The translations under genes and the position numbers were made by a program. From Ipomoea triloba (Eukaryota; Streptophyta; Magnoliopsida; Solanales; Convolvulaceae), in the NCBI RefSeq assembly GCF_003576645.1, contig NC_044921.1:26354203-26418202 (forward strand): 64,000 nucleotides of DNA. The letters run 5' to 3'. Positions 35,986 through 47,429 of the stretch are shown piece by piece. The notes beneath the pieces are model-generated. The model worked only from the letters and a program-made list of their open reading frames with translations. It made no database searches and was not told the DNA's origin. Position 1 is the first letter of the stretch, and each line of letters starts with the position of its first letter.

Positions 35986-36270
35986 CTCCCTCCGTCTCAT
36001 TTTACCTGTCTTACTTTCCTTTTTAATTTGTCCCATAATGGTGTCCACTCTCCTAAACTAAACACCACTATTATTCTATTTTTACAAAATTGCCCTTATA
36101 TGTATTTCATACTTTTAAGTTAATTTATTGTACTTTGTACTATGTAGTACTTGTTGTAGTCAAAATATAAGACTATTTTTATTCATTTTACCTATTTTTC
36201 TACTCTTTATTTAAACAACCAAGATAATTTTGTTCTTAAGTTTTAATTTTTCATTCTTGATGAGCTAAAT

Positions 36271-36608
36271 TAGGGGTGAGCATACTTATCGAAAAAAAAA
36301 TGACGCATTCAATAACCGATATCGAAACGATAAAATTTTTTTGTTTTCGGCCAATTATCGGTTATTAGTTTTAATTGATAAATTCGCGGTTAAAAAATTT
36401 TTGTTATTCGATAAATCAATTATGGACGTTCAAAATTTCGATTATTCAATGAATCGGTTTTAAATGGGTTATGACATTCAATTTTTCGATAATTGACATA
36501 ACCGATCGAAAATCAAACTTCAATTTTTGGTCAATTATAAAGATTTAAAAATACTCCGTACTCCGTAGTTATCAATTATTGATCGTAATTTACCCGTGTT
36601 CACCCCTA
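36271..36608. mobile_element. hAT-type MITE nested in the mariner element
   Basis: 338 bp with ends TAGGGGTGAGCA and TGTTCACCCCTA and a perfect 8-bp target duplication AGCTAAAT (36263-36270 and 36609-36616). The interior is AT-rich with repeated ATCGGTTAT/ATTCGATAA-like motifs and no ORF. Short inverted repeats plus an 8-bp duplication are diagnostic of the hAT superfamily. Confidence 0.9.
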
Positions 36609-37191
36609 AGCTAAATACTCCATAAATATTACTCCCGGTTCACTTGAGAAATTTAAATTACGAGTAATTTTTTAACAGAGACATGATCACTGCATAAGCT
36701 AAATACCCATGCTTCTGCATAACCAAAGAAAATTGACAATCACCTTTGTAATGGTGTAACTAAAACATTAATGGAGAAAGCTTCCATTTAAAAACAAAGT
36801 TAAACTTTCATAGAAAAAATCAAAACAATCATGAAAATAGCCTAATCACACAATACACAATACTGAAAATATGAAACTTAAAAAATAAATAAATAAATAA
36901 AAATGAACAGAGCATATTTTACACTAATTACACAATATATAAGCATAAAAAAAAAACAACATTGCAACCCTTAAATAGATTACATGGATCAATTTATACA
37001 AAATAAGCAAAACAGACTACTCTAATCATCATAGTGTCTCCTGCCATACACTTCAACACAAAATACATTACAAAAGCAGCAATGCTAGATACAAATGTTC
37101 ACCAAAAATACAAATACAATTACACTTCATACCAGAACTTTACAACGACAAGTACACTTCACCAAGCAACCTCATTTTCAGAACTTTACTG

Positions 37192-38505
37192 CTAGAGACT
37201 TGAAATTGCTTCATCTAAGACTTCTGGATCACATGCGATAGTGGTAGGTAATAAGCCTTCATGTGCTAACTTTTGCTTATTTATGTGTGGCAGCTTATAA
37301 TTGTTCCCTCCGAAGTTTTTCATAACTTCAACCATACATAATTGCAATGTTAGAAAAACATTACTAAGACTTTCTACCGAGATCTCATTAAAGGCTTTAT
37401 GAGTTGCAGCAACTAGTTCATCCACATTGCGAGGAGCTTCTTGATGTTGTAAAGATTGAAGAGCTCTAAAGAAACCAAGATCCAATACATTCATGTCTGG
37501 ACTATTTGGAGGCTGACAAGTTATGTGAATATCAAAGCCATCTTTATTTGCAGCCTCCAAAAATTCAGCATCGTTCATACTAATATGTGGCTTTGCATTA
37601 TCTTGTTGAATATATATAGTCTTTGAACTACTTAGAGACCATTTTGCACGTATTGCAGGCAATACATAATCAATCAACCATTTTCTTGTAACTTCTTTAT
37701 TTACAGATTCAATGGGCTTAGTTTCTAAGGTTCCAGCTTCCCGGTTCTTACTTCTACGCTTAGCTGGTTCTTTATAAACAAATGGGAACATCCCAATTTT
37801 CCCATCAAACATTTCATTTCTTTCTAAATCAAACCGAGGGCGAGCAACAGCACAAAGAAACATAACTTTTGTTATAAACTTTTTACTTTTACAAGTACGA
37901 TATGGTTCATCTTCCTCAGGCAGTAGATAATATTTTTGAGAAGTTCTTGAGAGGAAAAACCATTTCTCATCTATATGAACCCGGTCATACATATCTATGA
38001 AACATGGATTATTATGAGACGAACTTGAATCAATCATAGATATGCAGAACTGTAATCTTACCTTCCGGTTTTCCACTGTTAACATAGGCTTGACAGCATT
38101 TGAGTGGGATTTCAAAGATCCATCCTTAACTCTCCGGTGAAGGCTTGTTTTTGACATGCTTAGTGCACTAGCCATAGAACGAATTGTTGTCCAGCGATTC
38201 AATGGGATTCTAGCAACATCTTCAGGATTAATCGCAATCCTTTTCCTTCCAACATTACCTGACAAGTTTAAAGAAATATCAACCGGAACACCATTTGCAA
38301 CACAAGCAATCCCTTTTTTCCATATTCGACTAACAGTTCTTGTAGACACAGAATACATATTTGCAACTTCTTTAACTGAACCATGTTTTACTTTTCCATT
38401 CACATTGTGTTTTAATAATGTTTCAAAAATAACATTTCTCTTATCCTTAGAGCATCTCGTGCTTACATGAACACCATTAGAACTCTCTTCTTGTACAAAC
38501 TCCAT
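37192..38505 (-). CDS. Mariner-like transposase
   Basis: Uninterrupted ORF of 437 residues. The N-terminal half has helix-turn-helix motifs (KEVANMYSVSTRTVSRIWKK; IRSMASALSMSKTSLHRRVK) that bind the terminal repeats. The catalytic triad is the plant DDD form: first Asp in VHIDEKWFF, second in YIQQDNAKPH, third in PPNSPDMNVLD, about 39 residues after the second. It cuts and pastes the element at TA dinucleotides. Full length, intact triad and no stop suggest recent activity or at least coding competence. Flanked by about 1.2 kb (3' side) and 1.0 kb (5' side) of non-coding element sequence. Confidence 0.93.
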   Translation of the reverse strand: MEFVQEESSNGVHVSTRCSKDKRNVIFETLLKHNVNGKVKHGSVKEVANMYSVSTRTVSRIWKKGIACVANGVPVDISLNLSGNVGRKRIAINPEDVARIPLNRWTTIRSMASALSMSKTSLHRRVKDGSLKSHSNAVKPMLTVENRKVRLQFCISMIDSSSSHNNPCFIDMYDRVHIDEKWFFLSRTSQKYYLLPEEDEPYRTCKSKKFITKVMFLCAVARPRFDLERNEMFDGKIGMFPFVYKEPAKRRSKNREAGTLETKPIESVNKEVTRKWLIDYVLPAIRAKWSLSSSKTIYIQQDNAKPHISMNDAEFLEAANKDGFDIHITCQPPNSPDMNVLDLGFFRALQSLQHQEAPRNVDELVAATHKAFNEISVESLSNVFLTLQLCMVEVMKNFGGNNYKLPHINKQKLAHEGLLPTTIACDPEVLDEAISSL

Positions 38506-39490
38506 TAGTAGACTAAAAACTTTTTTTTTAATACAGAAAACCTCTCTGTTATGAAGTACTCTAAGAAAGAAATCAAAAAAAGGCTTCCTACAAACACACT
38601 ATATATACAGAGTACTAATAGACACTAAGCATTCTATTGACCATAAGTTAAAAAAAAATAGAGTATTTTAATCCGTAAATGTCATATCAAAAATTGGCGG
38701 AAAATTTTACTGCTATTTTTTTCTCAGTTTTGGTGATCCTACTGCATATATAGACAGAAACTATAGAGTAATTTTTCTTTGAGAAGTACAGTGTATAAAA
38801 AAGGGTGCTCTATATAATCATCAAAATTAAAAAAATTGAGTTTAAAAAAAAGAGAGAAAAAAATAGATTCAAAGTTTAAAAAAAAAAATTCGTGCTCTGT
38901 ATTTCAATTTGTGTGATACTAGGATTTGAGATTCAATAAAAAAAACAAATTAAAAAAACCCTAAATTGAAGGAGAACTAAGAATAACTTTTCAAAAGCTT
39001 TAATCTTAAAGTCACTATTTGTAAGGAAACTCCATAGATTAAGTGTAGATTACTAACCTTGATATCAATTTTTTAAATTGATTGAAAGATTGCAAAGCCC
39101 ATGCTCCAATTTCATCAAAACTCCATTTTCGTGTGTTGAAATCTCTACGAAATTAGGCGATGCATATCTTCAATATCTTCCCATATGAGTACGGCGATGT
39201 AGATTTCAGTCTTCATGGAAGAAAGGATTTTAGAATTTAGAAAAAAATGGAACTAGAGAAACGAAAGAAAACGAAAGAGAAAGAGAAAAAAGTACTCTGT
39301 AGAAACGTATGGTTTGGAGAAGAAGAAAAGCATATGGTTCCTTCCAGACTTTAGTGGATTATTGAGTGGCTGGGAGAGAAAAAAAAAAAAAAAAAGAAGG
39401 GCAAAATTGGAAGAAAAATTACTTTTACTTTGTTGCCTAAAATTCCGTGCAAAAAGAAAATAGGACAAGCATTACGGGACGGAGGGAGTA

Positions 39491-39750
39491 ATTGAAAACA
39501 ACAATCAAGTTCTGAGTGAGGGTATGAGATGTGGAATGGATGATGAGGATGAAGATGAATTTATAATGGATTTGTGCGACATGGAGTAAATAATTTCTAT
39601 ATTTGTCGTCCTCATATTTAGTATAGTGTATGAAATACTACATATTGGGTTCAAATTTCCATAATAGCCTTTCCTATGTATTTTATATTGAAAATCATTT
39701 TTAAACTAAAATCACTGTATAGATATGATATTAAAAAGTATGTAATATTT
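39491..39750. repeat. RING 5' module copy 1, right part
   Basis: Matches 40815-41100, 43745-43960, 48230-48500 and 49040-49260, with shared GACATGGAGTAAATAATTTC and AAATTTCCATAATAGCCTTT. No RING coding region is attached. Confidence 0.8.
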
Positions 39751-40670
39751 TAGTAGGTTCATATTCAAATACAATATGTCAAATTGGGTCTTCTAGCCCA
39801 ACAAAAAACCTTTGTAATCCTTCGTTCATGTTGCGTGTACTTACCGTGCATTTCCCGTGTTCTTTGCTTTGTTCTTGGATTGTGAATGTTATATATATAA
39901 TGGATTGTCAACATAAATTTCTGTCATTCTACTTTATTAATTAGCCTTTTAATTTTCAGTACCAAACCCTAAATATCCGGATGTTCTTCGGGTAGGAGAG
40001 GACGGCATATTTATATTAGAAAAGAAAAGAAGAAGAGTAAATCTTTCATAAATCATGCAATGTTGACTTTGATACAATAATCATTTTTAATAAACATTTA
40101 TAACAATAGTAAATGTGATAGTAATCAACATATAGATCGCCTATATTCTTGTAGTTATGAAAATATGAAATTTTAATTAAGGATAAAGCCCTTCCAAATT
40201 ACACTATTAATTGCATTTTTTTCTTTATATTTATTGTTGTATCCTTTTATCACCCTCAAAAGGTGAATCTCTCATTTTCAAACTCCTACGCCTACCCGGC
40301 ATAATTGTGGAATTATGAACAGATAAATCACAATTCAAATTACACATGTTGATTACTTACCTTTCTTTCTTTATATTTTTATTGTTGTATCCTAGCTTTT
40401 ATCAATTGACTTTGAAATTGTTAATGGGTACCTAAGCCAATTGATACATTTCTAATTGCTTTATCCTTTCCTCTTTTGAGAGACTACAATTGTAGCATCC
40501 TTTATGCTTCATGCATGGACAGCTTATGAGAGTAATAATTCCACTGCAAAAAGAAAGAAAACCAAAAAAAAAAAAAAAAAAACCAAGTTCAGTTAACTAA
40601 ATAGGTACTTTTATGTCTAATTTTTACTATGGTATATTCTGAATCTTTAAAAACACAAAATATGAAAACT
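39751..40670. other. Repeat-derived spacer without genes
   Basis: Block 40031-40300 recurs at 45090-45350 (shared CATGCAATGTTGACTTTGATA, ATTCTTGTAGTTATG, CACCCTCAAAAGGTGAATC) and, more weakly, at 49300-49440. Block 40505-40660 recurs at 45375-45510 and 49510-49640. These belong to the same segmental units as the RING genes. No coding ORF. Confidence 0.6.
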
Positions 40671-40777
40671 ATGGTTGTACCTTTGGTGTGGATTGGTTTG
40701 TTCTTGCTTACCTCGTTTCTTCATGTCATTATCATACATTAAAAGTTACAGTTATCCCGAAAAGCATTACGGGAAGG

Positions 40778-41110
40778 TGAATCCATGGCGAACTGATGGA
40801 TGAAATGATCAAATTGAAAACAATTAACAATCAAGTTGTGAGTGAGGGTATGAGTGGTGGAATGGATGATGATGATGATGATGAATTTAGAATGGATTTG
40901 TGCGACATGGAGTAAATAATTTCTATATTTGTCGTCCCCATATTTGGTATAGTGTATGAAATGCTACATATTGGGTTCAAATTTCCATAATAGCCTTTCC
41001 TATGTATTTTATATTGAAAATCATTTTTAGACTAAAATCACTGTATATATAGATGTGATATTAAAAAGTATGTAATATTTTATTAGGTTCATATTCAAAT
41101 ACAATATGTC
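40778..41110. repeat. RING 5' module copy 2, with intact mariner empty site
   Basis: Begins GGTGAATCCATGG, equivalent to the start-codon region of the RING genes on the minus strand, then carries the uninterrupted GATGAAATGATCAAATTG. The RING coding region to the left is replaced by MIF-associated repeat ending GCATTACGGGAA. Confidence 0.8.
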
Positions 41111-41439
41111 AAATTACGTCACAACCAAAAACCTTTGTAATCCTTCGTTCATGCTGCGTGTACTTACCGTGCATTTCCCGTGTCTTTGCTTTGTTCTTGG
41201 ATTTTGAATGTTACCTCCTACGTTTCACACCGTAGTTGTACCTTAAAAATGCCCCTAACCCCTAAAATTAAAATACAATAATTGATATATGTCATGTAAA
41301 GATCATATCATGCATGCAATGCAAGATAGACATTGTGTCTTGTTTACCTCGTTTTTTCACTCCATTATCATACCTTAAAAGTTACAATTATCCCAGAAAG
41401 TTTCACCTAAACTCGCCGATTTTAAGCAACGAGAACTAG

Positions 41440-41449
41440 TATAAATATA
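41440..41449 (+). promoter_or_regulatory. TATA box of the third MIF relic
   Basis: TATAAATATA, about 110 bp upstream of the relic's ATG at 41561, in a C/T-rich leader. It shows that this relic kept its promoter end, unlike the cores at 32 kb and 35 kb. Confidence 0.5.
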
Positions 41450-41560
41450 TGTTAGCTAGGTAGTCTTTGCAAGCTTTCCAGTAGCTATCTCACGATCTGA
41501 TCTTCCAGGCCACCGGAGAAGTTACAGTTTAGCTTTGCTGATAATTTGAGGTGAAGAGCC

Positions 41561-41687
41561 ATGAAGAGGACAACGAGGAACTTTTGGGGTGACAACCATC
41601 GTCAGATACGCGAAGTGTCAGAGAAACTACGCGACCACCATCGACGTGCACGTTCTGGACGACTGCCGTGCGTTCATGGCCAGCTGA
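41561..41687 (+). pseudogene. MIF relic, third copy with promoter end
   Basis: ATGAAGAGGACAACGAGG opens the N-terminus, then the finger VRYAKCQRNYATTIDVHVLDDC with RAFMAS follows in a different frame and stops at 41687. The Glu of the ECxxN motif is Lys and the Gly of DGC is Asp. This copy lacks the 4-base CGTGCGTGC duplication of the other two, so it branched off before that mutation. From the ATG the translated frame is a 46-residue unrelated peptide, so it is a pseudogene. Confidence 0.7.
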
Positions 41688-41699
41688 GAATTATTTTAT

Positions 41700-42777
41700 A
41701 GAATTGGTCGGAAGGCTCCTTCTACAGTTCTACTTATTTAATTGGTTCGAGCACACAGCACGTTCATGACGTTAATAATGTTAGGGTTAGGGTTTGTTGG
41801 CAGAGCATTTTAATTTAAACTTTTTTTTTTATAGAAATTACAGTGTAAAGATGAGTACAAAAATTGTAATGAAAGGCAAATTTAGTCAACCTTAACACTA
41901 ATATTTTATTCTTAATTAATCTCCAAATCGGTTATGTTGGGCTTAGTGAATCGAGGCCCTATGGACCTGATACGATGCATAGAACCACAATTTTTTTATT
42001 TTTTTTTTGTAATTACACAATTATTGATTTAACCAATGTCACTATAGTCAACTATATATTTAATATTCCCAATAACCTAATTTTAATGATGATTTTTTTT
42101 CCGATAAAGATTACGTCAAAAATTGTAATTATTTATACTGACGAATATAGTAAAAAATAAAATATAATTGTTAAAATTTTAATTACAATAAGAATATCGA
42201 TTTCATGACTTATGAAACCCTTAAATATAATATAAATATGAATAATGTAGTGTGTGTGTGTATATATACCCTATACTATATACAGAACAATGGAGATATT
42301 TAAATTGGGTCATAATATTAAGAAATAGTAACAAAATTTTCCAAATTTGGTTTTAAATTAAACTAAAATTTTTTGAAAACAAATTAAACTAAATTTGATT
42401 TTAATGATTGTTATTTTTATTTGCGCATTTCATATATAAGCTCCATACTATATTAAACGGCCAACGTTAAAGTTTATCCTTCAAATTTTTTCTATTTTAA
42501 ATATTAATTTATTTTTATACAGTTTAGGTTTAAGCATTATTAATTTGTCAAATAAAATATTAAAAAATATCAATTAACAAAACTAAACTTCGAAGAACCA
42601 AATTTTATATTGTAGGGTCTAATTTTATTCAACACTGATTGAAACAAGGCTTTTGCTGGGAAAATTTGATTTTGCAGTGATGAAAGTTATTGTAGAGGTT
42701 AAGTCGCACAAGAGCTGCACGTGCGTTGCAATAAAAACCAACAAGAATGTTTGTGGGATTAATGGATATTGAGAGAG

Positions 42778-42832
<55 letters not shown>

Positions 42833-42927
42833 TGAATGACAAATGAATCATATGCATGCAGACATGATTGAAAATGCAAAGAAAATGAACCTTAAATTAA
42901 CCAAATAATAATAATGGCCGGCCTAGG
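41700..42927. other. AT-rich spacer with microsatellite
   Basis: No gene is supported. Contains GTGTGTGTGTATATATA near 42250 and a 51-bp (TA)n run at 42780-42830, about 100 bp from the 3' end of RING gene 1. Confidence 0.5.
42780..42830. repeat. (TA)n microsatellite
   Basis: About 25 uninterrupted TA units. Likely length-polymorphic. Confidence 0.95.
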
Positions 42928-43704
42928 TTAGTTATCAGTGGGCAACTGGAAACGGCAGAGAGGGCATTCATTGCTCCTCTTCAACCATCTAACAATGCAC
43001 CGTTCATGGAACACATGGCTGCACGGCATGCGTGTCGCCTTTATCAATCCTCCAAAGCATATCGAGCACGTCTCCTTTGGTTTCAACTTCACCTTCTCTA
43101 GCGCCGCCACGGCCGACCTGGCAGCCGGGACTGGCCCACCCTCCTCCTCGTCCTCCGTATCTTCCTCGTCTTCGTCCTCATCCTGGTCCTCATTCCTGTC
43201 CCCGTCCCTTAAGATCCCCTGGTTCAACACAGGATAGGGATGAGGGGTCGCCCACACGACAAAGGGATTCACAACAGCCTGCTGGAACACCCGTACGATG
43301 TCCACCATAACCGGGATCCTCACGTCCGAAATATCCTCCGCCTGTCGGCACAAGGACCGCACGGTGGAATAGATTTTCCAGACCATCTCCGGCTGCTCCG
43401 TCTGGGCAATATTGATGGTTCTCAGCATTCCGGTTATCACATGAACCGCCCTGACCTCGCACTGGGACATATCCTCCACCTTAACCACAAACCTCCCGCA
43501 CGCAACTTGCTCGCCGACCACATCGTACTGGTGCACCCAGTCGTAGGTGGCGTTGGAGAAATAGTAAAGCATTCTTCTCTGGCTCACAACGAATTGAAAA
43601 TAGAAACCTCTCAACGAGGCGTTTTGGAAACCCCCCATGATGTCGTGCCGGACAGAAACGTTGCATTCGTACTTCAAAAGGACTGGAACTGGAAGTGAAA
43701 CCAT
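42928..43704 (-). CDS. Acidic-linker RING-H2 finger protein, copy 1
   Basis: Single-exon, 258 residues from the ATG at 43704; an upstream in-frame Met exists (43839) but the segment between lies in the flanking module, so the shorter start is preferred. The C-terminal RING-H2 (213-250) has CSIC, then CSHVFHERC and ECPLC in the C3H2C3 pattern, with the Trp of the E2-contact face (IVRWLK). An Asp/Glu-rich linker precedes it. The N-terminal 170 residues ([27 protein letters not shown]) match only the second copy in this window, and I do not recognise the fold. Probably an E3 ubiquitin ligase whose N-terminal domain chooses the substrate. Confidence 0.82.
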   Translation of the reverse strand: MVSLPVPVLLKYECNVSVRHDIMGGFQNASLRGFYFQFVVSQRRMLYYFSNATYDWVHQYDVVGEQVACGRFVVKVEDMSQCEVRAVHVITGMLRTINIAQTEQPEMVWKIYSTVRSLCRQAEDISDVRIPVMVDIVRVFQQAVVNPFVVWATPHPYPVLNQGILRDGDRNEDQDEDEDEEDTEDEEEGGPVPAARSAVAALEKVKLKPKETCSICFGGLIKATRMPCSHVFHERCIVRWLKRSNECPLCRFQLPTDN

Positions 43705-43990
43705 CGCGACCTGAAATGATCGATAAATATATATGAAATGAAAACAATAAGTTGTGAGTGATCTGAGGCTATGACCTATGAGTGGTGGAATATAATGGAT
43801 GAATTTATAATGGACTTGTGCGACATGGAGTAAAAACACTTGCTATATTTATTGCCCCAGATTTGGTGTAGCATGAAATGCCACATAATAGGTCCAAATT
43901 TCCATAATAGTGTTGTCAATGCATTGTATATTAAATATCTTTTTTTTTTTACCAAAATCATTGTATTACGAGGAAATATTAAAAAGTCTA
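43705..43990. repeat. RING 5' module copy 3, attached to RING gene 1
   Basis: Upstream flank of RING gene 1. It shares GACATGGAGTAAA, ATTTGGTGTAGCATGAAATGC and CAAATTTCCATAATAG with the other four modules, and is one of only two attached to a coding region. Confidence 0.8.
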
Positions 43991-45700
43991 TATTAATTTT
44001 TATAAGGGATGGTAAGTTGACTCATACAGTTATCATTCTAGCTATATCCTTATTAATTCTACCACAATAAGATTAATTTTGATTTTCTTCGGGTACATCA
44101 AATTGACTTTAGTATTACACTTACAGCCCACTTAATTACTTATGATCTCAAATTGAAGATAATTACACCCTCAATCTTCATTTTTAATTCACAATTCAAA
44201 AATTGTTATCGAGATGGAAGAATTCAAATATCCAATTTCTTTTTTCCCTTATGCAAACATGGGAGAGTCAACTCTGGTTGGGATATGATACAAATGATAT
44301 TATGTAAGTGCATAACTTCAGTACAATGCATAAGTTTACTTCATAAAAATCCACAAGATTTGTGGTTCTATTACCAAGAAGAAAAAAAAGGGGGATTTGA
44401 GATGTTAATTAATAACTTCATTTCAGCATATTTCATTTGTTGACAGATAAACAAAAATTGTCATCCCACAATAATTTTAGCACCAACATGGATGTTTTGA
44501 AAAAACAATGACCGAAAAATGACTTAATACTTAGAACTAAATAAACCAAAGTACCCTTGTATTTAATGCCATTTAATTAATTTAAATGATTTTGTTGATG
44601 GATGACAAAAAAATGATCATGCCACAATAATACTAAGACCAAATTACAGAGATGCTTTGAAAAATTTGACTAAAACTTATAAATCTATGACAAAAAATAA
44701 AATTGACCCTTTATTTTATTTTAATTATTGATAAATGCACATATTAATTGCATTCATTTCTTTATATTTATTATTGTATCATTTTATTTTAAGCCCTCAC
44801 TCCTCAACCCGACATAATTATGAAGTTATGAAGCAATAAATCTCAGTTCAAATTACACATTAATTACATTTCTTCCTTTGCACATATTAATGACTTCCTT
44901 ATTATTTGTTACCATGCCAACTTTAATATGCATAGAATCCTAATTTAATTACACGCCTACAATCAATTCGCTATTCATTAAATTATACAAGAATATTACA
45001 CTTTTAATTCCTAAATTTTAAAACAAATAAATGTAGATTGACATAATAATCATTTTAAGACGATCATCCCAAGAAGACGTGAAAAAGTAAAGAGAAGAGT
45101 AATCTTTCATAAATCATGCAATGTTGACTTTGATATAATAATTATTTTTAATAGACATTTATAACAATAGTAAATGTGATTGTAATCAACATATAGATCG
45201 ACTCTATTCTTGTAGTTATGAAAATATGAAATTTTCATTAAGCGTAAAGCGCTTCCAAATTGCACATATTAATTGCATTTTTTTTCTTTATATTTGCTGT
45301 TGTATCCTTTTATCACCCTCAAAAGGTGAATCTCTCATTTTCAAACTCCTACGCCCGACCCGGCCAGCTAGCTTCATGCATGGGCAGCTTATGAGAGTAA
45401 TTCCACTGCAAAAAAGAAAGAAAGAAAAAAATCGAAGATCAATTAACTAAATAGGTAATTTTATGTCTAATTTTGTGTATGATATATCCTGAATCCTAAA
45501 AAACACAAAATATTAAAACTATGATTTTTTTTTTAATATTTTATGGTCTTGAATTACTTTAAACTGACTTTGTATGAGATCTAGAGTATATATGACTAAA
45601 ATATTAAAACATATGGAAATCGTTCACTATTGCGGCTAAGTAAAGTGAGTGGCTTTATTTATTTTGGTGCGCTCGAGGGACACAAGGTCGTGAGAATTAG
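43991..45700. other. Spacer with segmental repeats, no genes
   Basis: Contains blocks 45090-45350 and 45375-45510, which match 40031-40300 and 40505-40660. The rest is AT-rich. The small frame at 44153-44443 has no family features. Confidence 0.55.
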
Positions 45701-45719
45701 TAAACATATTTGGTAGTCA

Positions 45720-46020
45720 CGTCTCTAGCGTCCCTCTCCAAGAATTCCTTTATGTCATCTAGGGGGTCGTCCAAAATTGAAGTCCCCCAATCGCTTCTTT
45801 GCCCCAAGTTTACAAGATAGTCCACACATTGGTTCCTTTCCCGACAAACGTGAAAGATGTCACACAATGCCTAATTTGCCACATGATGGCCTTACAATTA
45901 ACAATAAGGATATTGCTTGGCCTTTGGACGAGACTCACCCTCACCTTTGACAACATGAACCATCGCTTCCGAATCAATTTCCACCATTTATTAGTACCTA
46001 CACAAGGTACGAACCCAATT
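45720..46020 (-). pseudogene. LINE RNase H domain relic
   Basis: On the minus strand VEIDSEAMVHVVKGEGE gives the DS motif of a plant LINE-type RNase H; after a frame change CKAIMWQIRHC and then HVCRERNQCVDYLVNLG correspond to the HVxREAN-xxAD-xLAxxG terminal motif. At least one frameshift and stops (TAG near 45870) break it, and no reverse transcriptase or tail is seen nearby. Confidence 0.65.
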
Positions 46021-46218
46021 GGGACGTCAAGGGAATACTCACAGCTAGTACTATCAAAGTGAGCCGAAACCCACGGGTTAGCCTGCACCCTCTTGTGGTG
46101 GAGCAGATTAGGACTAAAAAAATAAAAATAAGATAAAGTGGCCCGTGAATGAGCGAGCGTAAGCCGCTTAAGACCTATGACCTACGCGGATTGCGGGCCG
46201 GCCTGCGAACGCGCACTA

Positions 46219-46221
<3 letters not shown>

Positions 46222-46292
<71 letters not shown>
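46222..46292. repeat. (TA)n microsatellite
   Basis: A 71-bp uninterrupted TA run between two GC-rich stretches containing CGGGCTAGCCCGC and GCGGGCCAGCCCGC. Confidence 0.95.
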
Positions 46293-46295
<3 letters not shown>

Positions 46296-46683
46296 TAACG
46301 GGCTAGCCCGCAATAGCCCATCAAAAATTAGGTCCGCTCCTGGGGCGGGCCAGCCCGCTTCGACAGTACTACTCACAGTTCTTACAATACGCCATTTAGT
46401 ACTTGCACAAGTATTAGGTGAGCAAAAAATTTGAGATTCCAAAAATAAATTGAAGGCTCATAATATGTTAGTTAGATATTATATATGTGCTTAAAGTTAA
46501 CATAATTAATCTATTAACTGCAAATATATAATATATTAATTATAAATACATAATTTAAATGTTATTTTGAACTATAATCAACAATGCAAATGGAATCTGG
46601 TCCATGATAACATATATTCATTGGGCTTGTTAGGCTTTCTTCAACTTGGGTCAACTCTTTATGATCGGTTCTTTTTAAATATA

Positions 46684-47311
46684 GGCTAAAGTGTCATCTA
46701 GCACCATGAACTATATCCAATTATTCATGCCGCACCATGAACTTTCATATCGTATATATCGAGCCGCAAACCAAAATAAAAAATTCACCTAGAACTTTTA
46801 GCAGGTTTCCAGGTCTTCCTGCTGACATGGCGCAGGTTTTCAATTGATCTGGCATTTCTTTTAACCTTATGTTGTCCATGTAAGCATTTACATATTAAAA
46901 AAAACAAAAAATACAAACAAAAAAATTAGCATTTCTATAAATTTGGAAAACTGAAAAAGTACTAAATAATAAATTAGCCAAAAAATATAAATTCTGAAAA
47001 AAAAAATTTGAAATATTGGAATTGCAAAATTGAAAAGTATACATTATGAAAATAAAGAAAATAAAATTCTAGTTATTTTAATATAATAATTTTATTTTTT
47101 TTATTTTAAATATGTAAACACTTACATGGACAACATAAGTTTAAGAGAAAAATCACATCAGACGCCATGTCAGTAAGAAGACCTGGAAACCTGCTAAAAG
47201 TTGTAGGTGAATTTTTTATTTTGGTTTGAGGCTCGATATATACGATATGAAAGTTCAGGGTGCGGCATGGATAATTGGATATAGTTCATGGTGCTAGATG
47301 ACACTTTAGCC
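46684..47311. mobile_element. MULE-type MITE with long inverted repeats
   Basis: 628 bp starting GGCTAAAGTGTCATC and ending GATGACACTTTAGCC. The arms match as inverted repeats for about 150 bp. A perfect 9-bp target duplication TTAAATATA flanks it (46675-46683 and 47312-47320), diagnostic of Mutator-like elements. The interior is AT-rich and non-coding. It sits about 120 bp from the 3' end of RING gene 2. Confidence 0.92.
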
Positions 47312-47429
47312 TTAAATATATATACGTTAAAAACATGGACTTACACTTCTTATAGATGTTCAAAAATAAATCTCTCGCTTAATTTGAAACCCTATTAACC
47401 TTAAACCTAATCATCATGGCCTAGGTTAA

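Larger units (their letters stand above)
35986..39488 (-). mobile_element. Complete mariner-like element (3.5 kb)
   Basis: The ends are CTCCCTCCGTCTC (35986) and GGGACGGAGGGAG (to 39488), the typical terminal inverted repeats of plant mariner and Stowaway elements, flanked by TA (35984-35985 and 39489-39490). One intact transposase ORF lies on the minus strand. The paralogous empty site at about 40800-40830 reads GATGAAATGATCAAATTGAAAAC, which confirms both boundaries. A hAT-type MITE is nested at 36271-36608. The element is a candidate autonomous source for Stowaway MITEs in this genome. Confidence 0.93.

Noticed and set aside
43240..43698. 152-residue plus-strand ORF opposite RING gene 1
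   Set aside because: Mirrors the RING coding region; a shorter counterpart lies opposite RING gene 2 at 47763-48194.
45810..46088. 92-residue minus-strand ORF as a host gene
   Set aside because: Its motifs, together with a neighbouring frame, fit a broken LINE RNase H domain.
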